Shown here one piece after another: positions 1-11,006 of a stretch of 42,102 bases of DNA; positions within the stretch are counted from its first letter, which is position 1; each line of letters opens with the position of its first letter. The translations under genes were made by a program, and so were the position numbers. Under the pieces are notes generated by a model. That model ran no database searches, was not told the DNA's origin, and saw only the letters and a program-made list of their open reading frames with translations. Source of the DNA: Rhizaria sp. SCN 62-66 (Eukaryota; Rhizaria, unplaced). The stretch is from positions 1 to 42,102 of the forward strand of contig MEDY01000270.1 of assembly GCA_001724265.1 (NCBI GenBank), in the 5' to 3' direction.

Positions 1-154
1 CTACTCCTTCCCCTCCGTCCAGAAGCTCCGCTCTGCCTTCGGCCTTGCGTCCCCCTTCGCTGACGAGGAGGAGGCTGCTGCCAAGTCTGGCTCCGGCTCG
101 GGCTCCGGCTCCGCCTCCGGCTCTGGCTCCGGCTCTGGCTCTTCCTCCGATTAA
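1..154 (+). CDS. C-terminal end of an unidentified protein (5' partial)
   Basis: The window opens inside a reading frame (first full codon at base 2) that ends at a TAA at 152-154, giving about 50 residues. The visible part begins YSFPSVQKLRSAFGLASPF, passes through an acidic patch (ADEEEAAAK) and ends in a Gly/Ser repeat coded by alternating GGC and TCC/TCT codons, finishing SSSD. A flexible Gly-Ser tail of this kind carries no functional information, and I do not recognise the segment before it. The rest of the gene, including any domain, lies left of the window. High GC and codon use match the neighbouring genes, and the frame closes cleanly, so it is likely a real 3' exon. Confidence 0.6.
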   Translation, partial: YSFPSVQKLRSAFGLASPFADEEEAAAKSGSGSGSGSASGSGSGSGSSSD

Positions 155-556
155 TTGTGCTCGTGGTTGCGAAAGCAACACCGAATACGCAGCTAAACGG
201 TCGTCGTCCTTATAACGGTTTACAATCAATACAAAAATCTTTCAAAACAAAACCAATCCAACTTCTTTATCTTTATCTACTTGTGATATATCTCTATATT
301 GCAATATTGGTAATACGGCGCAAGATATCTAATGTTTATCGTTGAGCTAGCCGACAATGATGCTGCGAGGCGACGGGCCACCAGGCACAGAGCTTGACAC
401 GCAAGTTGGGTTGGGGATGTTTTGATGTGGCTTATATCCGTGCCTATGTCATAAAACTGGCTGTTAACATATCATAATAGATATGTTGTTTTGCGTTGTT
501 CATGCTCATAAAACGATTTTTCTTATCTTGATGTTCTTGACGTGTAGCGCGGCTCT
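155..556. other. Intergenic, tandem (+/+)
   Basis: AT-rich spacer between the partial gene and NAA15. No coding frame with the GC-rich bias of the neighbours. Just before the NAA15 start a pyrimidine-rich stretch ends in GTAG at about 547, nine bases upstream of the ATG, and resembles a 3' splice acceptor. Confidence 0.5.
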
Positions 557-3500
557 ATGTCGAAGCCTGCCGCTAAGCCGGCTGCTGCAGCCGCTCCTGT
601 CGTCAACACGCAGGAGCTCGGTGCCAAGGAGAAGGCTATTTACCAGACCATGATGGTAGGTCTTTTATTCTATCTCGCTGCACACTTGGTGGCGCTGCTC
701 ATCTGCTCTGGCGTGCTCCAGCTCCACTTGCAGGGTGGCAGGAGACACATCCTCAGATTGACTCTTCAACTTGCCTCATCTTTCCTTCTCTGCCGCACGT
801 TATAATCGCAGCGCCACATAATGCTAGCTTGCATCATGAATATCCACTTTATATCCTACGTATATTTCTGCTTCTCATGTCTTACATACTAATTCTTACT
901 CTGACGCACATCCCCGCAATCTCACCCACGTTTGACTCCGCGCGCTCACCCTTCTCCTCACAGACTCACTACGAGCACAAGGCATACAACAAGGCCGTCC
1001 GTGAGGCGGATAAGGTCCTCGCCCGCAACGAGAAGCACTGCGAGACGCTCGTAGTCAAGGGCGCGTCGCTGGTACTCGCGGCGCCCAAGGCGAACGTGGC
1101 GCAGAAGGCCGAGGGCTTCGCGCTCATGAAGAAGGGCCTCATGTTCAACCTCAAGTCGTCGACGGCGTGGCACGTGCAGGCGCTGGTGTACCGCGCCGAG
1201 CACCAGTACGCCGAGGCCGTCAAGTCCTACACTATGGCTCTGCGCTTCGACGAGACCAACTCGAACCTAGTCCGCGACCTAGCGCTGCTGCAGGCGCAGA
1301 CGCACGCCTTCGAAGGGCTGGTCGAGTCGCGCCGCAAGCTGCTCATCGCGAACCCGGCTGTGCGCGCCAACTGGTCCGGCTACGCCGTGGCGTCGCACCT
1401 TGCGGGCCGCCACGACGTCGCCGCGCAGACCGTCTCGGCGTTCCTCTCGACGATGCCTCCCGGCGCGGACGGCATGGCGAAGCTGAAGCACGAGGCTAAG
1501 TTCGAGAACTCGGAGATGCACCTGTTCCGCAACGAGCTGCTCGCCGCCAAGGGCGACGTCGCTGCCGCGTACGCTGACCTGGACGCCATCAAGCCCGTCG
1601 TCATCGACACGCTGTCCTGGCACGCGCTCCGCGGCAAGCACGCTCTCACTCTGGGCCACGCTGCCGAGGCCGAGGCGGCGTACCGTTGGCTGCTTGACAC
1701 GAACCCCGAGAACCGGGAGTACTACGACGGGCTCGTCGCCGCCAAGGGGCTCGCCTACACGCCCGCGGCCGCCGCGGCGGGGCTGCCCGAGACGCAGGTC
1801 GCCGCGCTCACGGAGCTTTTCACCGAGCTCAAGGCTAAGTTCCCTAAGTGCCTCACTGTGCAGCGCGTGCCGCTCGACTTCCTTCCCGCCGGCTCGCCCG
1901 CCTTCGCCGCCGCACTCGAGACCTACGTCGTCCCGCGTCTTCGCAACGCCATGCCCTCGCTGTTCCGCGACCTTTCCTCTCTGTACGCCGCCGACGCCGC
2001 GAAGCAGACCGCGATCGGCGCGCTGATGACCGGGTTCGCGGAGAGTCTCCCCTCCACGGGCCGCTTTTCATCCACCGTCGCGCTGCCCGCGGGCGCCTCG
2101 GAAGAGTCCCCCGTTGCCGTACTATGGGTGTTCATCTACCTCGCGTTGCACTGCGACTACGCGGGCGACTCGGCGGCGGCGCTGGTGTGGCTGGCCAAGG
2201 GCCAGGCGCACTCTCCGACGCTGCTGGACCTCAACGTGTTCAAGGCGGGCGTGCTTAAGCACGCGGGCGACGCCGCGGGCGCGTACGCGGCCTGCGACGC
2301 GGCGCGCGTGATGGACCTCGCGGACCGCTACGTCAACACCAAGACGACGCAGTACGCGCTCCAGGCCGGCTGCGACGAGGCCGGTGAGAACACGATGGCG
2401 CTCTTCCTGCGCGACGACATGTCTCTGTTCGGGCTCGTCGACCTCCAGGTGTCCTGGTTCGTGTCGCAGATGGCGCTGTGCTACCGCGGCAAGCCCGGGC
2501 AGTGGCGCGCGCTCGCGCTGCGCAAGTTTAAGGACGTCGAGAACATCTTTGACAGCTTCGTCGAGTCGCAGCTCGATTTCCACCACTATGTGTACCGCAA
2601 GTCGACGCTGCGGGCCTACGCGCAGCAGATGGTGTACCTGGCCAGTGTGCGCCAGCACAAGTTCTACGTCCGCGCCATGGGCGTCGCCGCCGAGCTTTGG
2701 CTCGAGCTCCACGACGAGAAGCTCAAGGCTTCTACTGCTGACGCCGCGGTTGCTGCGGAGCGCGCGGAGATCGAAACGACTGTGATGTCGCGTGCGCAGA
2801 ACGTCGAGCGGTCCAAGTTCATCGCCGAGAGCGAGGAGAAAGCCGCCAAGGCGCTGACCGACACGCCCTTCGAGGCCCCCGACCGCGAGGATACGCTGGG
2901 TTTCGCGCTGATGGACACGGCCGAGCCGCTCGCCGAGGCGGCCCGGCTTGTGACAGTGCTTACCACGGCGTCCGCGGGCAGCGTCACTGCCTCCGCAGGC
3001 GTCTCCCCGTCGGTGTGGCTGCTCGCCGCGCGCGTCCACATGCGCCGCGGCAAGCTGCTGCTCGCGCTGCGTGCACTGCGCCACGCGCGCGCGGGCGCGG
3101 CTGCGCTGGCGGGCGCGCTGGCGACGGGCGAGACGGCCAAGTCCAAGGCCATCGCGGGCGCGTACTGGCCCGCCGTGTTCGGGCTGGCACACGCGCACGC
3201 CGCGACCAAGGCCACCGCGCTGCCCGTGTTCCTCGCGGTCGAGGCCGATGCCGTGGCGGCCGAGCTGCTCGCCGCCGCCGCCGCGCGCGGGCCCGAGGCC
3301 GACGCCGTGTCCGCGGCAGTCTTCGCCGACGCCGTCGCCGCGGGCGCGGACTTCCCCGGCGCCGCCGCGGTCTCCGCGGACGCCGCGGCCGCGCTGGCGG
3401 CCCGCGTCGCCGCGGGCGCGACCCGCGCTGGCGCGAGCGTGCTGGAGCGCGCTGCCGCCGCCAGCGCCGCCGTGCGTCTGTACAGCGACGCGCAGTCGCC

Positions 3501-3834
3501 CTTCGCGTCGGCCGCGGACGCCACCAAGAGCCGGACTGCGGCCGCGGCGGCCGTGGCGGCGGCGGTGACGGCGGCGGCGGCCGAGGCGCCCTCGACGCTT
3601 AACGCCGCCGTGCGCTGCGCGGTGCGCGTGGCGCATGCCGCGCTTGCCGCTGCGGGCGCTGCGGCGGCGAGCGATGCCGAGACTGTGCGCGGGGTGGCGC
3701 GCGCGGCGTTCGCGTGCGACGAGGAGTTCATGACGGCCGCGGAGAAGGAGGAGCATGCCAAGGCGTATGCTGTGGTGCCTCCGGCCTACTCGAGCACCGA
3801 CGAGCCCAAGCCCAAGACCGAGGCCTCCGCATAA
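557..3834 (+). CDS. NAA15: N-alpha-acetyltransferase 15, NatA auxiliary subunit
   Basis: Two exons, 557-655 and 964-3834, joined in phase 0 across a 308-base intron (GTAGGT...CACAG), give 989 residues. NAA15 is the TPR scaffold that anchors the catalytic subunit NAA10 and docks NatA at the ribosome exit tunnel, where nascent chains are N-terminally acetylated. Family landmarks run in order along the protein: KEKAIYQTMM before the intron, YEHKAYNKA after it, ETLVVKG, NLKSSTAWHV, LRDLALLQAQ-like spacing, NWSGYAVASHL, VPLDFL, FIYLALHCDYAG, a HAGDAAGAY repeat, DLADRYVNTK, and QLDFHHYVYRKSTLRAY, all matching animal NAA15 order. From about residue 690 on, similarity fades into a very Ala-rich stretch, so the protein is longer than the usual ~850. 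The intron falls inside the first conserved helix, which confirms the join. Identification is firm; the exact role of the Ala-rich C-terminus is unknown. Confidence 0.93.
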
Positions 3835-4342
3835 AGCAGGGAAAGCGAGCGGTTGGTCAAACGCACCAGTGGGCAAGCAAGCAGAGAACAATTAAGACTT
3901 GGGTGCCTTTGAGAGTGCAGTGACCGAGTGAGTGCGAAGGTGATGGAATAGTGTGAGTTAGTAGATCTACATATTGTATGATGATATCAGAAAAAAGAAA
4001 CGAATATACACGTACCACTTAAAAATCAACTGTCATTTGTCTCCATCAATCTTGTGATCGCGCTAAATCGTTGCAAATATGATTGTGACCACAAAATATA
4101 CTTGAGCGGCAGTGTTCGGCGGACTGCGTTCTGTCCGTTAAGCGAGTCCGACATTCTGAGAGATCTTGATCTCAATCAGGAGATCGTCAGTTGAATTGCA
4201 ACAGCGCCACCAGATACTAGTTTTATATTAGTTTTATTATCTGTTTTTCGTGTTTCTTGCCGGACAGCTTTAGTTCCGTACCGCACCTTTCTAGACACCC
4301 TGGATCAGCCCTCGTCTCTGAGCACCGTCACTCGTTTTTCAA
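3835..4342. other. Intergenic, tandem (+/+)
   Basis: AT-rich spacer holding the NAA15 3'UTR and the GTF2F2 promoter/5'UTR. Pyrimidine-rich runs with TTTAG and TTTCTAG lie 50-80 bases before the GTF2F2 ATG. Nothing else is visible. Confidence 0.5.
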
Positions 4343-5299
4343 ATGCAGTCACAGCCCGCCCAGCCTTCGGTGACGCTGCCCGCGCACATGCTCACTGCAG
4401 TTCCTGGTACGTTATATTACACAGTTGTTGCGCTGACTTACGACATCTTGCTTTCGCCTTCGTCATATAGATTCTTCATACTATGCTTACCTCCTCGCAT
4501 CCTGGCTCATTCTCTCGCTCTTCCTCTCTGGGCCACTCTTAACGATCCTTGCAGAGTATGTCGACGACGCCTGGCAGACACACGAGCGGCTTGGCGATGC
4601 CCCGCGTCTGCTTGGCCACATCGAGATCCAGCCCAACGGCGTACGTTCCCTACTGACGCTTCTTAATCATTTGTCTGGAGCTCGGCTATTGATGACCTTA
4701 ACATGCAAAACCCTGTTTCATACTTCATAATACGACACGATGCACTTATCACGGGCCATTGCTCTGTGCTTATTGTGTTTTTCTACTGTTTTTAGACCGC
4801 CACGCTGGTGCTCGCCGAGGCAGAGGCGGGCGCGCCTACTCACCTCCCGCTCAAGATGAAGCCCGCGGACCAGTTTCCCATCGCGATCTTCTCCGAAAAC
4901 GTACGAAACAAAAACAAAACCACTCGAATCACGCTCTTTTACTGTATTTCTTTTTGTCATATCACTCATGAATGAATTTACGCTGTTTCTGTTCCACTGT
5001 GTTCTATTTCTATTCTTTGTTGGTGCAGCTCGCTCAGCAGCAGATGGCGATGTCAGACTCAGCACCCGCCCCTGCGAGCGCAACCGTGGCGTACCAGTAC
5101 CGCTACGAGTCTCGCGTGGCGTCCACGGCGGACGCGTTGCCCGCGACGACGATGCAGTACGTTAAGTTTAAGCGAGACCGTGCGCAGCGCAAAGACGCCG
5201 AGGCGCGCGCGCGCGCGGTGCAGTCCGCCGAGTCCGCCGAAGAAGTGTACGTCAATCTGTCGCGATATCTGGTCATTATTTGCAATATCACGTTTTTTA

Positions 5300-5346
<47 letters not shown>

Positions 5347-5749
5347 GGTTATTTCCCATTATTATCAAGTGTTTCCCTGATGGAATTCTTCGAAACATCA
5401 TTATTGTGTTTTTCATGTCTTATCACGTTCGCTTGCTTTCTTTTGCTTTCTTTTGCAACTCTGCAGCCAGAGCCGGCTGCCGAACCAGTTCGTGCCGTCG
5501 AGCGAGCGCGAGCGGCGCGAGATGCAGCAGAGCGACCGCTTGGTGCGCGCTGACGAGGACAAGGTGCTGGGTATGCTGCGCACGCTGTTCGCCGTGCAGA
5601 GCCACTACACGCTGCGCGAGCTGCAGGAGAAGACGAGCCAGCCCAAGCAGCACCTGCAGTCGATCCTCGATAAGTTCTGCATGTACCACGAGAAGGGCGA
5701 GTACAAAAACATGTACTCGCTCAGGGACATCTCGACTGTCATGCTTTAA
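4343..5749 (+). CDS. GTF2F2: Transcription initiation factor IIF, beta subunit (RAP30)
   Basis: Five exons: 4343-4406, 4555-4640, 4796-4900, 5029-5246, 5467-5749. The product is 251 residues, close to the human protein (249). TFIIF beta pairs with the alpha subunit, binds RNA polymerase II and helps deliver it to promoters. The N-terminal dimerisation barrel is recognisable from EYVDDAW (split codon at exon 1/2), LLGHIEIQPNG, TATLVLAEA and FPIAIFSEN. The middle has RVASTADALP and MQYVKFKRDRA, matching the family's linker. The C-terminal winged helix (about 182-247) contains DEDKVLGMLRTLF, YTLRELQEKTSQP and LQSILDKF. Three of four donors are GTACGT and one is GTACGA; the acceptors are TTGCAG, TTTTAG, GTGCAG and CTGCAG. 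Intron 4 carries a TTG microsatellite. Reading frames close across every junction, so the model is solid. Confidence 0.92.
5300..5348 (+). repeat. TTG trinucleotide microsatellite in GTF2F2 intron 4
   Basis: About fifteen TTG units, interrupted once by TCG, lie in the fourth intron of GTF2F2. On the sense strand they make a long U/G-rich run before the acceptor. It is likely to be length-polymorphic. Confidence 0.85.
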
Positions 5750-6231
5750 GCAAGCTGCGAACAGTTGCAGAACAGAGTGGACTGCTGCTGCTGTAGTCGC
5801 ATTGCATGCTCTAAGCTTTACATTGACAACATTGCGGTGCGCGGGATAATGATCACGGCGGACAAACAAAGATATGATTAGAAACAACAAAACATATTAA
5901 TATTACATATACTATTTCACTTCCGGCGATCACAATTGCTTTGTAGTATTGCAACAATAACTAATACTAAGACATTTTAGAACGTTATACAAACAACACC
6001 ACTTCAACCCGACACAATGCTGTATTCAATATGACAGCCTTGTGCTATCCGCAGATGGTCATACATGAGGTTATTTACAATAAATTACGTATTATGAATC
6101 TAAATATACATGATAACCAGAGATCGCGCTTCGACAAGCGCTATATATGCTGGCTTCTAAAGTTGGCGATCCGCACTGATCACTTGCCACTTGTCACTTA
6201 TCGCTTGCGACTTCCAGGCTTCATCTAGCTT
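5750..6231. other. Intergenic, convergent (GTF2F2 and TAM41 3' ends)
   Basis: AT-rich space holding both 3'UTRs. One small perfect stem, GCGCTT-CGAC-AAGCGC, sits at about 6126-6141. Near 6178-6205 the word CACTTG/CACTTA is repeated. No gene is seen. Confidence 0.5.
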
Positions 6232-7888
6232 TCACTTGCGCAGCACTTTGCCCAGCACGCCCTTGGCGAGCTTCGCGGCCGCATACTGCAGCGACCTTCC
6301 CACCCCGGCGCTAACCACGCCCTTGACAAGCTGCGCCGCACTGCTGCGCCGCACCGCGCTCTCCGCCACCGCCCCGGCCGCGGCCGCCGCCCCCGCGCGC
6401 CGCCGCAGCAGCCGCGCCGCGTCGCCGCCGGCGCCCAGCCTGCCGGCCGTGTAGAGGTGCTCGACGTCGCGCGCCATGCCCGAAGTTAGGCCGCGCGCGT
6501 ACTCGACACCGTCAGTTCCGTACACGCGCTCCTTGTGTTGCGTACGTGCCGCCTCGTTATCAGCCTTGCTGTTGTTCGTCATGGCGTCGCGCGCGGCCTG
6601 TGCGTAGCGCGGCGGCAGTGCGTGGATAAGAGCGTCCCCAGCCGCCGCAGTGACCGGCTGGACTAACACAAACTCACCGGTCGCCTCAACATCAGCGCTA
6701 AGGCCACCGATAACGCCTTGGCCGTTGACGATGACCTCGCACAGCCGGTCCCTCGCGGCCTCAATATTACTATAATTCGCGGAACCCGTGGCGCCCGCAG
6801 TAGCGGTACTCGTGGCGGCTGTAGTAGAACTCATGCCCGCGAGTGCGTCTGCGACCTGTAGCACGACGACCCCGGCCTCGGCGAGCAGAGGGCCGTACAA
6901 CCTGCGGAACAGCGCGCGCGAGCCCCGCGCGATGGCGAGCACTTTCCCGGGCGCCTCGGCGGCCAGGGCGGTGCGGACGTCGCCCGTGTAGCTGATGGCC
7001 GTCAGCGCGGCCCACAGCTGCTCCTCGGCGAACACGGGCGGCAGCGAGAGCAGGGCGAGTGCCAGCGCTTGACGCAGGTTGCCGCGGAGGGCACCCGGGA
7101 GACCCGCCAGCGCTGCGGGGGCCGGCGGCAACCCGTCTGCGGTGGGAACAGACCGGGGGGTGGCGCCGGTAGGGGTGAAGGCGTCGGTGAGGCCCGGGGT
7201 GAGCACCGTCACGGGCTTATGCAGGCGGCCCGCGAGGTACAGGCTATATAAATTAGAAACAAACAAAGAACAATAAAAGAACAGAAAATACAATTTAGTG
7301 ATTAGAAACCAAATGAATAAAATAATTCATACGATTAGCACGTTATACTTCGGTTTCATTCAAAATAAAGCTTTGTTCTAAGGAGATAAACACGATTTAG
7401 TGATCAGTAGCTGACACGCACCTGTCCCAAGTCGTGAGGTCTGTCTGGAGCGCGCGCGTGGACACAACGCCGTACTTGATCATGGGCAGTGCGTCGCCGT
7501 ACAAGGCGTCGCCAGGCGGCAGCTGCACCAACGGGTTGAAGTACACGCCCGCGCCGAGGCTCTGCACAGCCGATACTGCGCGCGCCCCGCAGAGCCTACC
7601 GAGTAACGAGTAATGCCGAGGGAAGCGCTCCAGCGTCGCGGCGTGCCACGCAACTGGGTCGCGCACGGCAAAAACAAAGTCCATCATCTTCCCCGCAGTC
7701 GCTGCGGAAGAGCTGCCGCTGCTGGCAGCGCTGGAGGTGGATTTGGAAGCGGTGGACACGAGCGGGGAGCCGTCGGAGCGGAGCTGGGGCTTGACCGCGC
7801 TGCCGTAGGAGAAGGCGAAGTCCACGGGCGGGAAATGCGACAGAACAGCGCTGCCGATAGCCTTTGTCGATGGAAAACCAACGGACAT
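6232..7888 (-). CDS. TAM41: Mitochondrial CDP-diacylglycerol synthase (phosphatidate cytidylyltransferase)
   Basis: Two exons on the minus strand, 7888-7422 and 7243-6232, are joined through a split AGC codon (donor GTGCGT, acceptor ATATAG) to give 492 residues. TAM41 makes CDP-diacylglycerol from phosphatidic acid and CTP at the matrix face of the inner mitochondrial membrane, the first committed step toward cardiolipin. Family motifs in order: FPPVDFAFSYGSAV (the nucleotidyltransferase G-S motif), MMDFVFAVRDPVAWH (the acidic strand), LERFPRHYSLLGRL, GAGVYFNPLV, IKYGVVSTRALQTDL, then across the intron LYLAGRLHKPV, and ALTAISYTGDVR further on. The C-terminal half is Ala-rich and ends in a basic tail (LAKGVLGKVLRK). 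It is longer than typical TAM41 (about 320-390 residues) through low-complexity inserts. Identification is firm. Confidence 0.9.
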
Positions 7889-8214
7889 GTCTGATCAAAG
7901 AGGCTAAATCAAAGAACAGTCACTAATGCAAGAGCAGGTATGCGTCGGAGAGACGAACGAAGCGTGCGAAAACTGTGTCAAGAAGAGGCGATTCGTGGAG
8001 GATATGTACATGGTAAGATGAGTCGTGTGAAAAGTAATTTTTTAAATACGGATATTTGTATAGTATTGACGCTTGGTCACGCCTACTGTGCACTATTTAA
8101 CGGACATCCACGTCCGCACACTCAGATCAAAAACAATCTTCACTTCCTCGCCCTCGAGCCACCACAACGATGACTTGTTGCTTGCTGCTACTAGCTTGTC
8201 GATTGATCGCCGCT
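7889..8214. other. Intergenic, tandem (-/-)
   Basis: TAM41 5' region and PEX11 3'UTR. Upstream of the TAM41 ATG the minus strand reads a pyrimidine-rich run ending TTGATCAG followed by ACATG, an acceptor-like sequence. A small stem CGGAC/GTCCG lies near 8101-8117. Confidence 0.45.
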
Positions 8215-9298
8215 TTACTTGGTGGCGTGGCCGTGGACGGTCTTGGCGAGCGCGAGAACGCCGGACATAAGGCCAGCGTACGCGCACGTCTTCTCCGAGA
8301 ACTGTGAGCCAAGCACCTTCTCGGTGAGACGCCACCCGTTGGCCGAGTACGTCAGGTTGCCGAGGCGGGACGCGATGCCGGCGAAGCCCCAGAGAAGTTG
8401 GGTCTTGAGCTTGAGGAGCTCGATCTTGGCCGCCTTGGCGTCGTCAGAGCCCGGGGCAGCGGCGCGGACCTTCTTGACCAGGTCGGCCTGCTTCGCGAGC
8501 AGCGTGCGGAGGTCGATGGCTTCGCCGATGAGCGCCAGCAGCTGCGCGAACCAGAACGCGGTCATCGCGTAGCGGGACGCCTGTTGCAGCATAATATGGA
8601 CGCAAATAGAGTTACACAAAGGAAATCAAATGAGATAAAACTTATGAGACACTTATATAGCTGTGTTTAACATATCATATACAAAATTCACCGCGAACGC
8701 GTGTCATTTGGACGCGCTAGAATCCGTTTTGTGTTTTAGAGCTTAAATGTGTCGTACCTGGTCGTCCTCCTTGAAGTAGGTGGTGAGCTTGGCGCGCTGG
8801 AGGAAGATGATGTTGTCGAAGAACCAGAAGGCGATGTTGCAGGTGTTGGAGAGCCCCTTGAGGATCTCACGCGGGTTCGCCCAGTTAATGGAGCGGTTGG
8901 CCTGGATAAAGTCGAGCGACTGACCGAGACCGCCGAGCTTGCGGCCGCTGTTGATGGTCGCGGCGGCGTTGGAGAAGCGGCCGACCCACTCGTTCTTAGG
9001 GTCGCTCTCGGCGAGGTTCAGCGAAAGAACCTTGCACGCGTATTGCAGAGACTGTGCGGATGACACAAGCGAGAAAGACACAGTGGACGAGTGTCGGAGT
9101 CAAGAATGGAGGGTGAGAGGGCTGTCGGTGAAACAGGGCCGAGAGATACAAGGAGGCAGACAGCGGGGTAAACAAGCTATAAAAGAAATGACGAACCTTG
9201 TTGAAGTTGCCACGGCCGTTGCTGTCCTTGAGGGTTGCAAGGACAGTGCGGAACGTCTGGTCGGCGCAGAGAATGGCGGACACGATGGGACTCGGCAT
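8215..9298 (-). CDS. PEX11: Peroxisomal membrane protein PEX11 family
   Basis: Three minus-strand exons, 9298-9197, 9051-8758 and 8580-8215, all joined in phase 0, give 253 residues, the usual PEX11 size. PEX11 proteins elongate and constrict the peroxisomal membrane before fission. The order fits the family: an N-terminal helix (QTFRTVLATLKDSNGRGNF), SLQYACKVLSLNL, SGRKLGGLGQSLDF (the conserved region after the amphipathic helix), NIAFWFFDNIIFL, a charged middle, then TAFWFAQLLALIGEAIDL and a C-terminal hydrophobic stretch (YAGLMSGVLALAK). Donors are GTTCGT and GTACGA. An acceptor-like CCTGCTCAG occurs 6 bases upstream of the ATG, so the first exon here may be the second of the transcript. 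Which PEX11 paralogue it is cannot be said. Confidence 0.87.
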
Positions 9299-11006
9299 CA
9301 GGACCTGAGCAGGGGGCGATGGGCAAGGTCAAGCAAGGGTGGAGCGCGATGAGAATTGACGGTATCAGGGTCATAATTAAAAAAGTAAAGGGTTATCAAA
9401 CATGTAAATTTGCATTATCATACCAGCTCCAAAATTTGACGTTCGTGTGGTGCACAAATCAAACTTTCAGCGGGGCCTCAACTGTCGCATCGCGCCCCAC
9501 ACCGGCTGTCCAGCAGTTGGTCGGTCACCAGTGACGTGGCTACACCTGCGATCTTTCGTCACGATTTCGAGGGGTATATGTGCGCTGATGCAAATAAAAC
9601 AGATGTATTGACTTAAAAAAGTAGGTGTTCTAAAACTGAGGCAGATATTATGAAACGGGGGATACATGTACTCTCAAAGCTAGCGGTAACTACATAGTAG
9701 TGTTAATAATGAGTGGAGGTTGTGGAGTTGTGATTGTGTGAGTGACTATGTGGGGAGGGGGTGATGGCAGGGGTAATAATAGTAGCGGTTTGCGTTTGTA
9801 CGAGCAGAGAACCATTCAAAGTGCTATTGTGTGAGGTTAGTTATGACTTGTGGCTGTGACGCCGTCGCTGCTTCCTGCAACCTATGAGTCAAGTCATGAG
9901 TCTCTTGATGGGAGCGACTATCAGACAACAAGATGCAGTCAGGACAGGGCGATGTAAACAAGCTTGAGAGAGTAGGAGTTTGAGAGTGGTTTGTGAAGAG
10001 AGGGGGATCAAGCGAAGCAACAAACTGTGTGTGTGACTGAAGCAGAGTGATTGCTGAACAGTTGCGATGAAACTATGCTGCGTATGTGATTGGAAGCAAT
10101 CGCAGTGACCACAATGCCACTGCAATGTTGCATGTTAATACACAACTTGTAGCTCCACTATGACCACCGGCAAACGTGTACTTCTAGGGCGCTAAATTCG
10201 ACTGCGAACACGACAATGACTGTGGTAAGTATCATAGTCACATGCGCGTACACATGGATGTCGCGTGGGGTCAATGGGGGTGCTGCTTGCGTAAATTAAC
10301 AGCTAGGTAACAGAGAAAGCAGCACACCCCTGACCCACACATCGCCTATTCGTGCAGCGGCAACGCGAGCCACTTTAAATTGCGCATCACTTTAACTGCA
10401 GCATGGGACGAGACAGCAAAAAGACAACTTGTTCAACGACAGACCGTGCAAACTCGACATGCGTGCGTGCGTGTGTTCATGTGAAAGAAGCGAGAGTCAA
10501 GAGTAAAATAGATAAAGAGAAGCGAGAGAGAGGACGTACAACGTCGCTTGTACTGGTGTGATGTGTTGTTGTGTTGTTGAAATTGTTGTGATGATAGTAT
10601 ATCGTGCGTTGATTCTAGCACTAATCATGTGACAAACAAAATAAAAGAGGACTTACAGATCAAGTAACACAGGAGCAAAAACAAAACAAAAGAGGAGTGA
10701 TGCTACAATCATTATAAAGTAAGACTAGATAAATGCGCGGAGCAACACTCTTTCATTTTTAAAGCAAAAACAAAGACAAAAAGTAATAAAAACAAAAAAG
10801 GCAACCACAAAACAACACATTACTCTCACGTTTAAACTCTCGTAATCTCATATTTTTTTTCTCATTTGCTTCTTTTACACAAGGCACACTTGCGTGTAGC
10901 GCAGTTTGATGACAAGCAGAACAGATCGTGATCGATCGATTAATCGACACGTGCATGCAGTGCGCAACGCGGCCTGAATTATGTAGGCGGCTTAACATCA
11001 ACGCGT
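9299..11006. other. Long intergenic gap upstream of PEX11 and downstream of MOK
   Basis: This 1.7-kb space lies between two minus-strand genes. It should contain the PEX11 promoter/5'UTR and the MOK 3'UTR. No frame shows the GC-rich codon bias of the real genes. An imperfect long hairpin lies at 10257-10343 inside a local stretch of higher GC (about 10140-10420). A 12-base palindrome TCGATTAATCGA is at 10936-10947. I found no tRNA or recognisable snRNA. Confidence 0.5.
10257..10343. other. Long imperfect hairpin, possible structured RNA
   Basis: The left arm 10257-10288 begins GATGT and ends GGTGCTGCTT. The right arm 10317-10343 begins AAGCAGCAC and ends ACATC. The ends pair exactly for 5 and 7 or more bases, and the middle (GTGGGGTCAATGGGGG against CCCCTGACCCAC) pairs with small bulges, leaving a 28-base loop. 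It lies in non-coding DNA, far from any coding exon. It could be a structured non-coding RNA, a terminator-like element or chance. No strand is assigned. Confidence 0.4.

Noticed and set aside
829-963. Open frame extending NAA15 exon 2 upstream to an ATG at 829
   Set aside because: This part is the 3' portion of the intron: AT-rich, with a pyrimidine tract and CACAG acceptor. The exon 1 sequence joins in frame and matches the family N-terminus.
2664-3761. 365-codon antisense frame opposite the NAA15 Ala-rich region
   Set aside because: Mirror of Ala codons (GCC/GGC) read on the other strand; composition is Ala/Ser only.
2122-3891. 589-codon open frame on the minus strand opposite NAA15
   Set aside because: It lies entirely antisense to a clearly conserved gene. 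The high GC content removes stop codons from all frames, and the translation is Arg/Gly/His-rich with no family resemblance.
10224-10232. GGTAAGTAT, whose reverse complement ATACTTACC matches the 5' end of U1 snRNA
   Set aside because: Downstream on that strand I see no U1 stem-loop I or II motifs and no clear Sm site with a terminal stem, so a 9-base match is likely chance.
10307-10323. ACAGAGA followed by AGC, reminiscent of U6 snRNA
   Set aside because: Spacing and flanks do not match U6, and the AGC belongs to the right arm of the hairpin described above.
10936-10947. Palindrome TCGATTAATCGA
   Set aside because: A single short palindrome in AT-rich DNA with no second site or gene nearby; no function can be argued.
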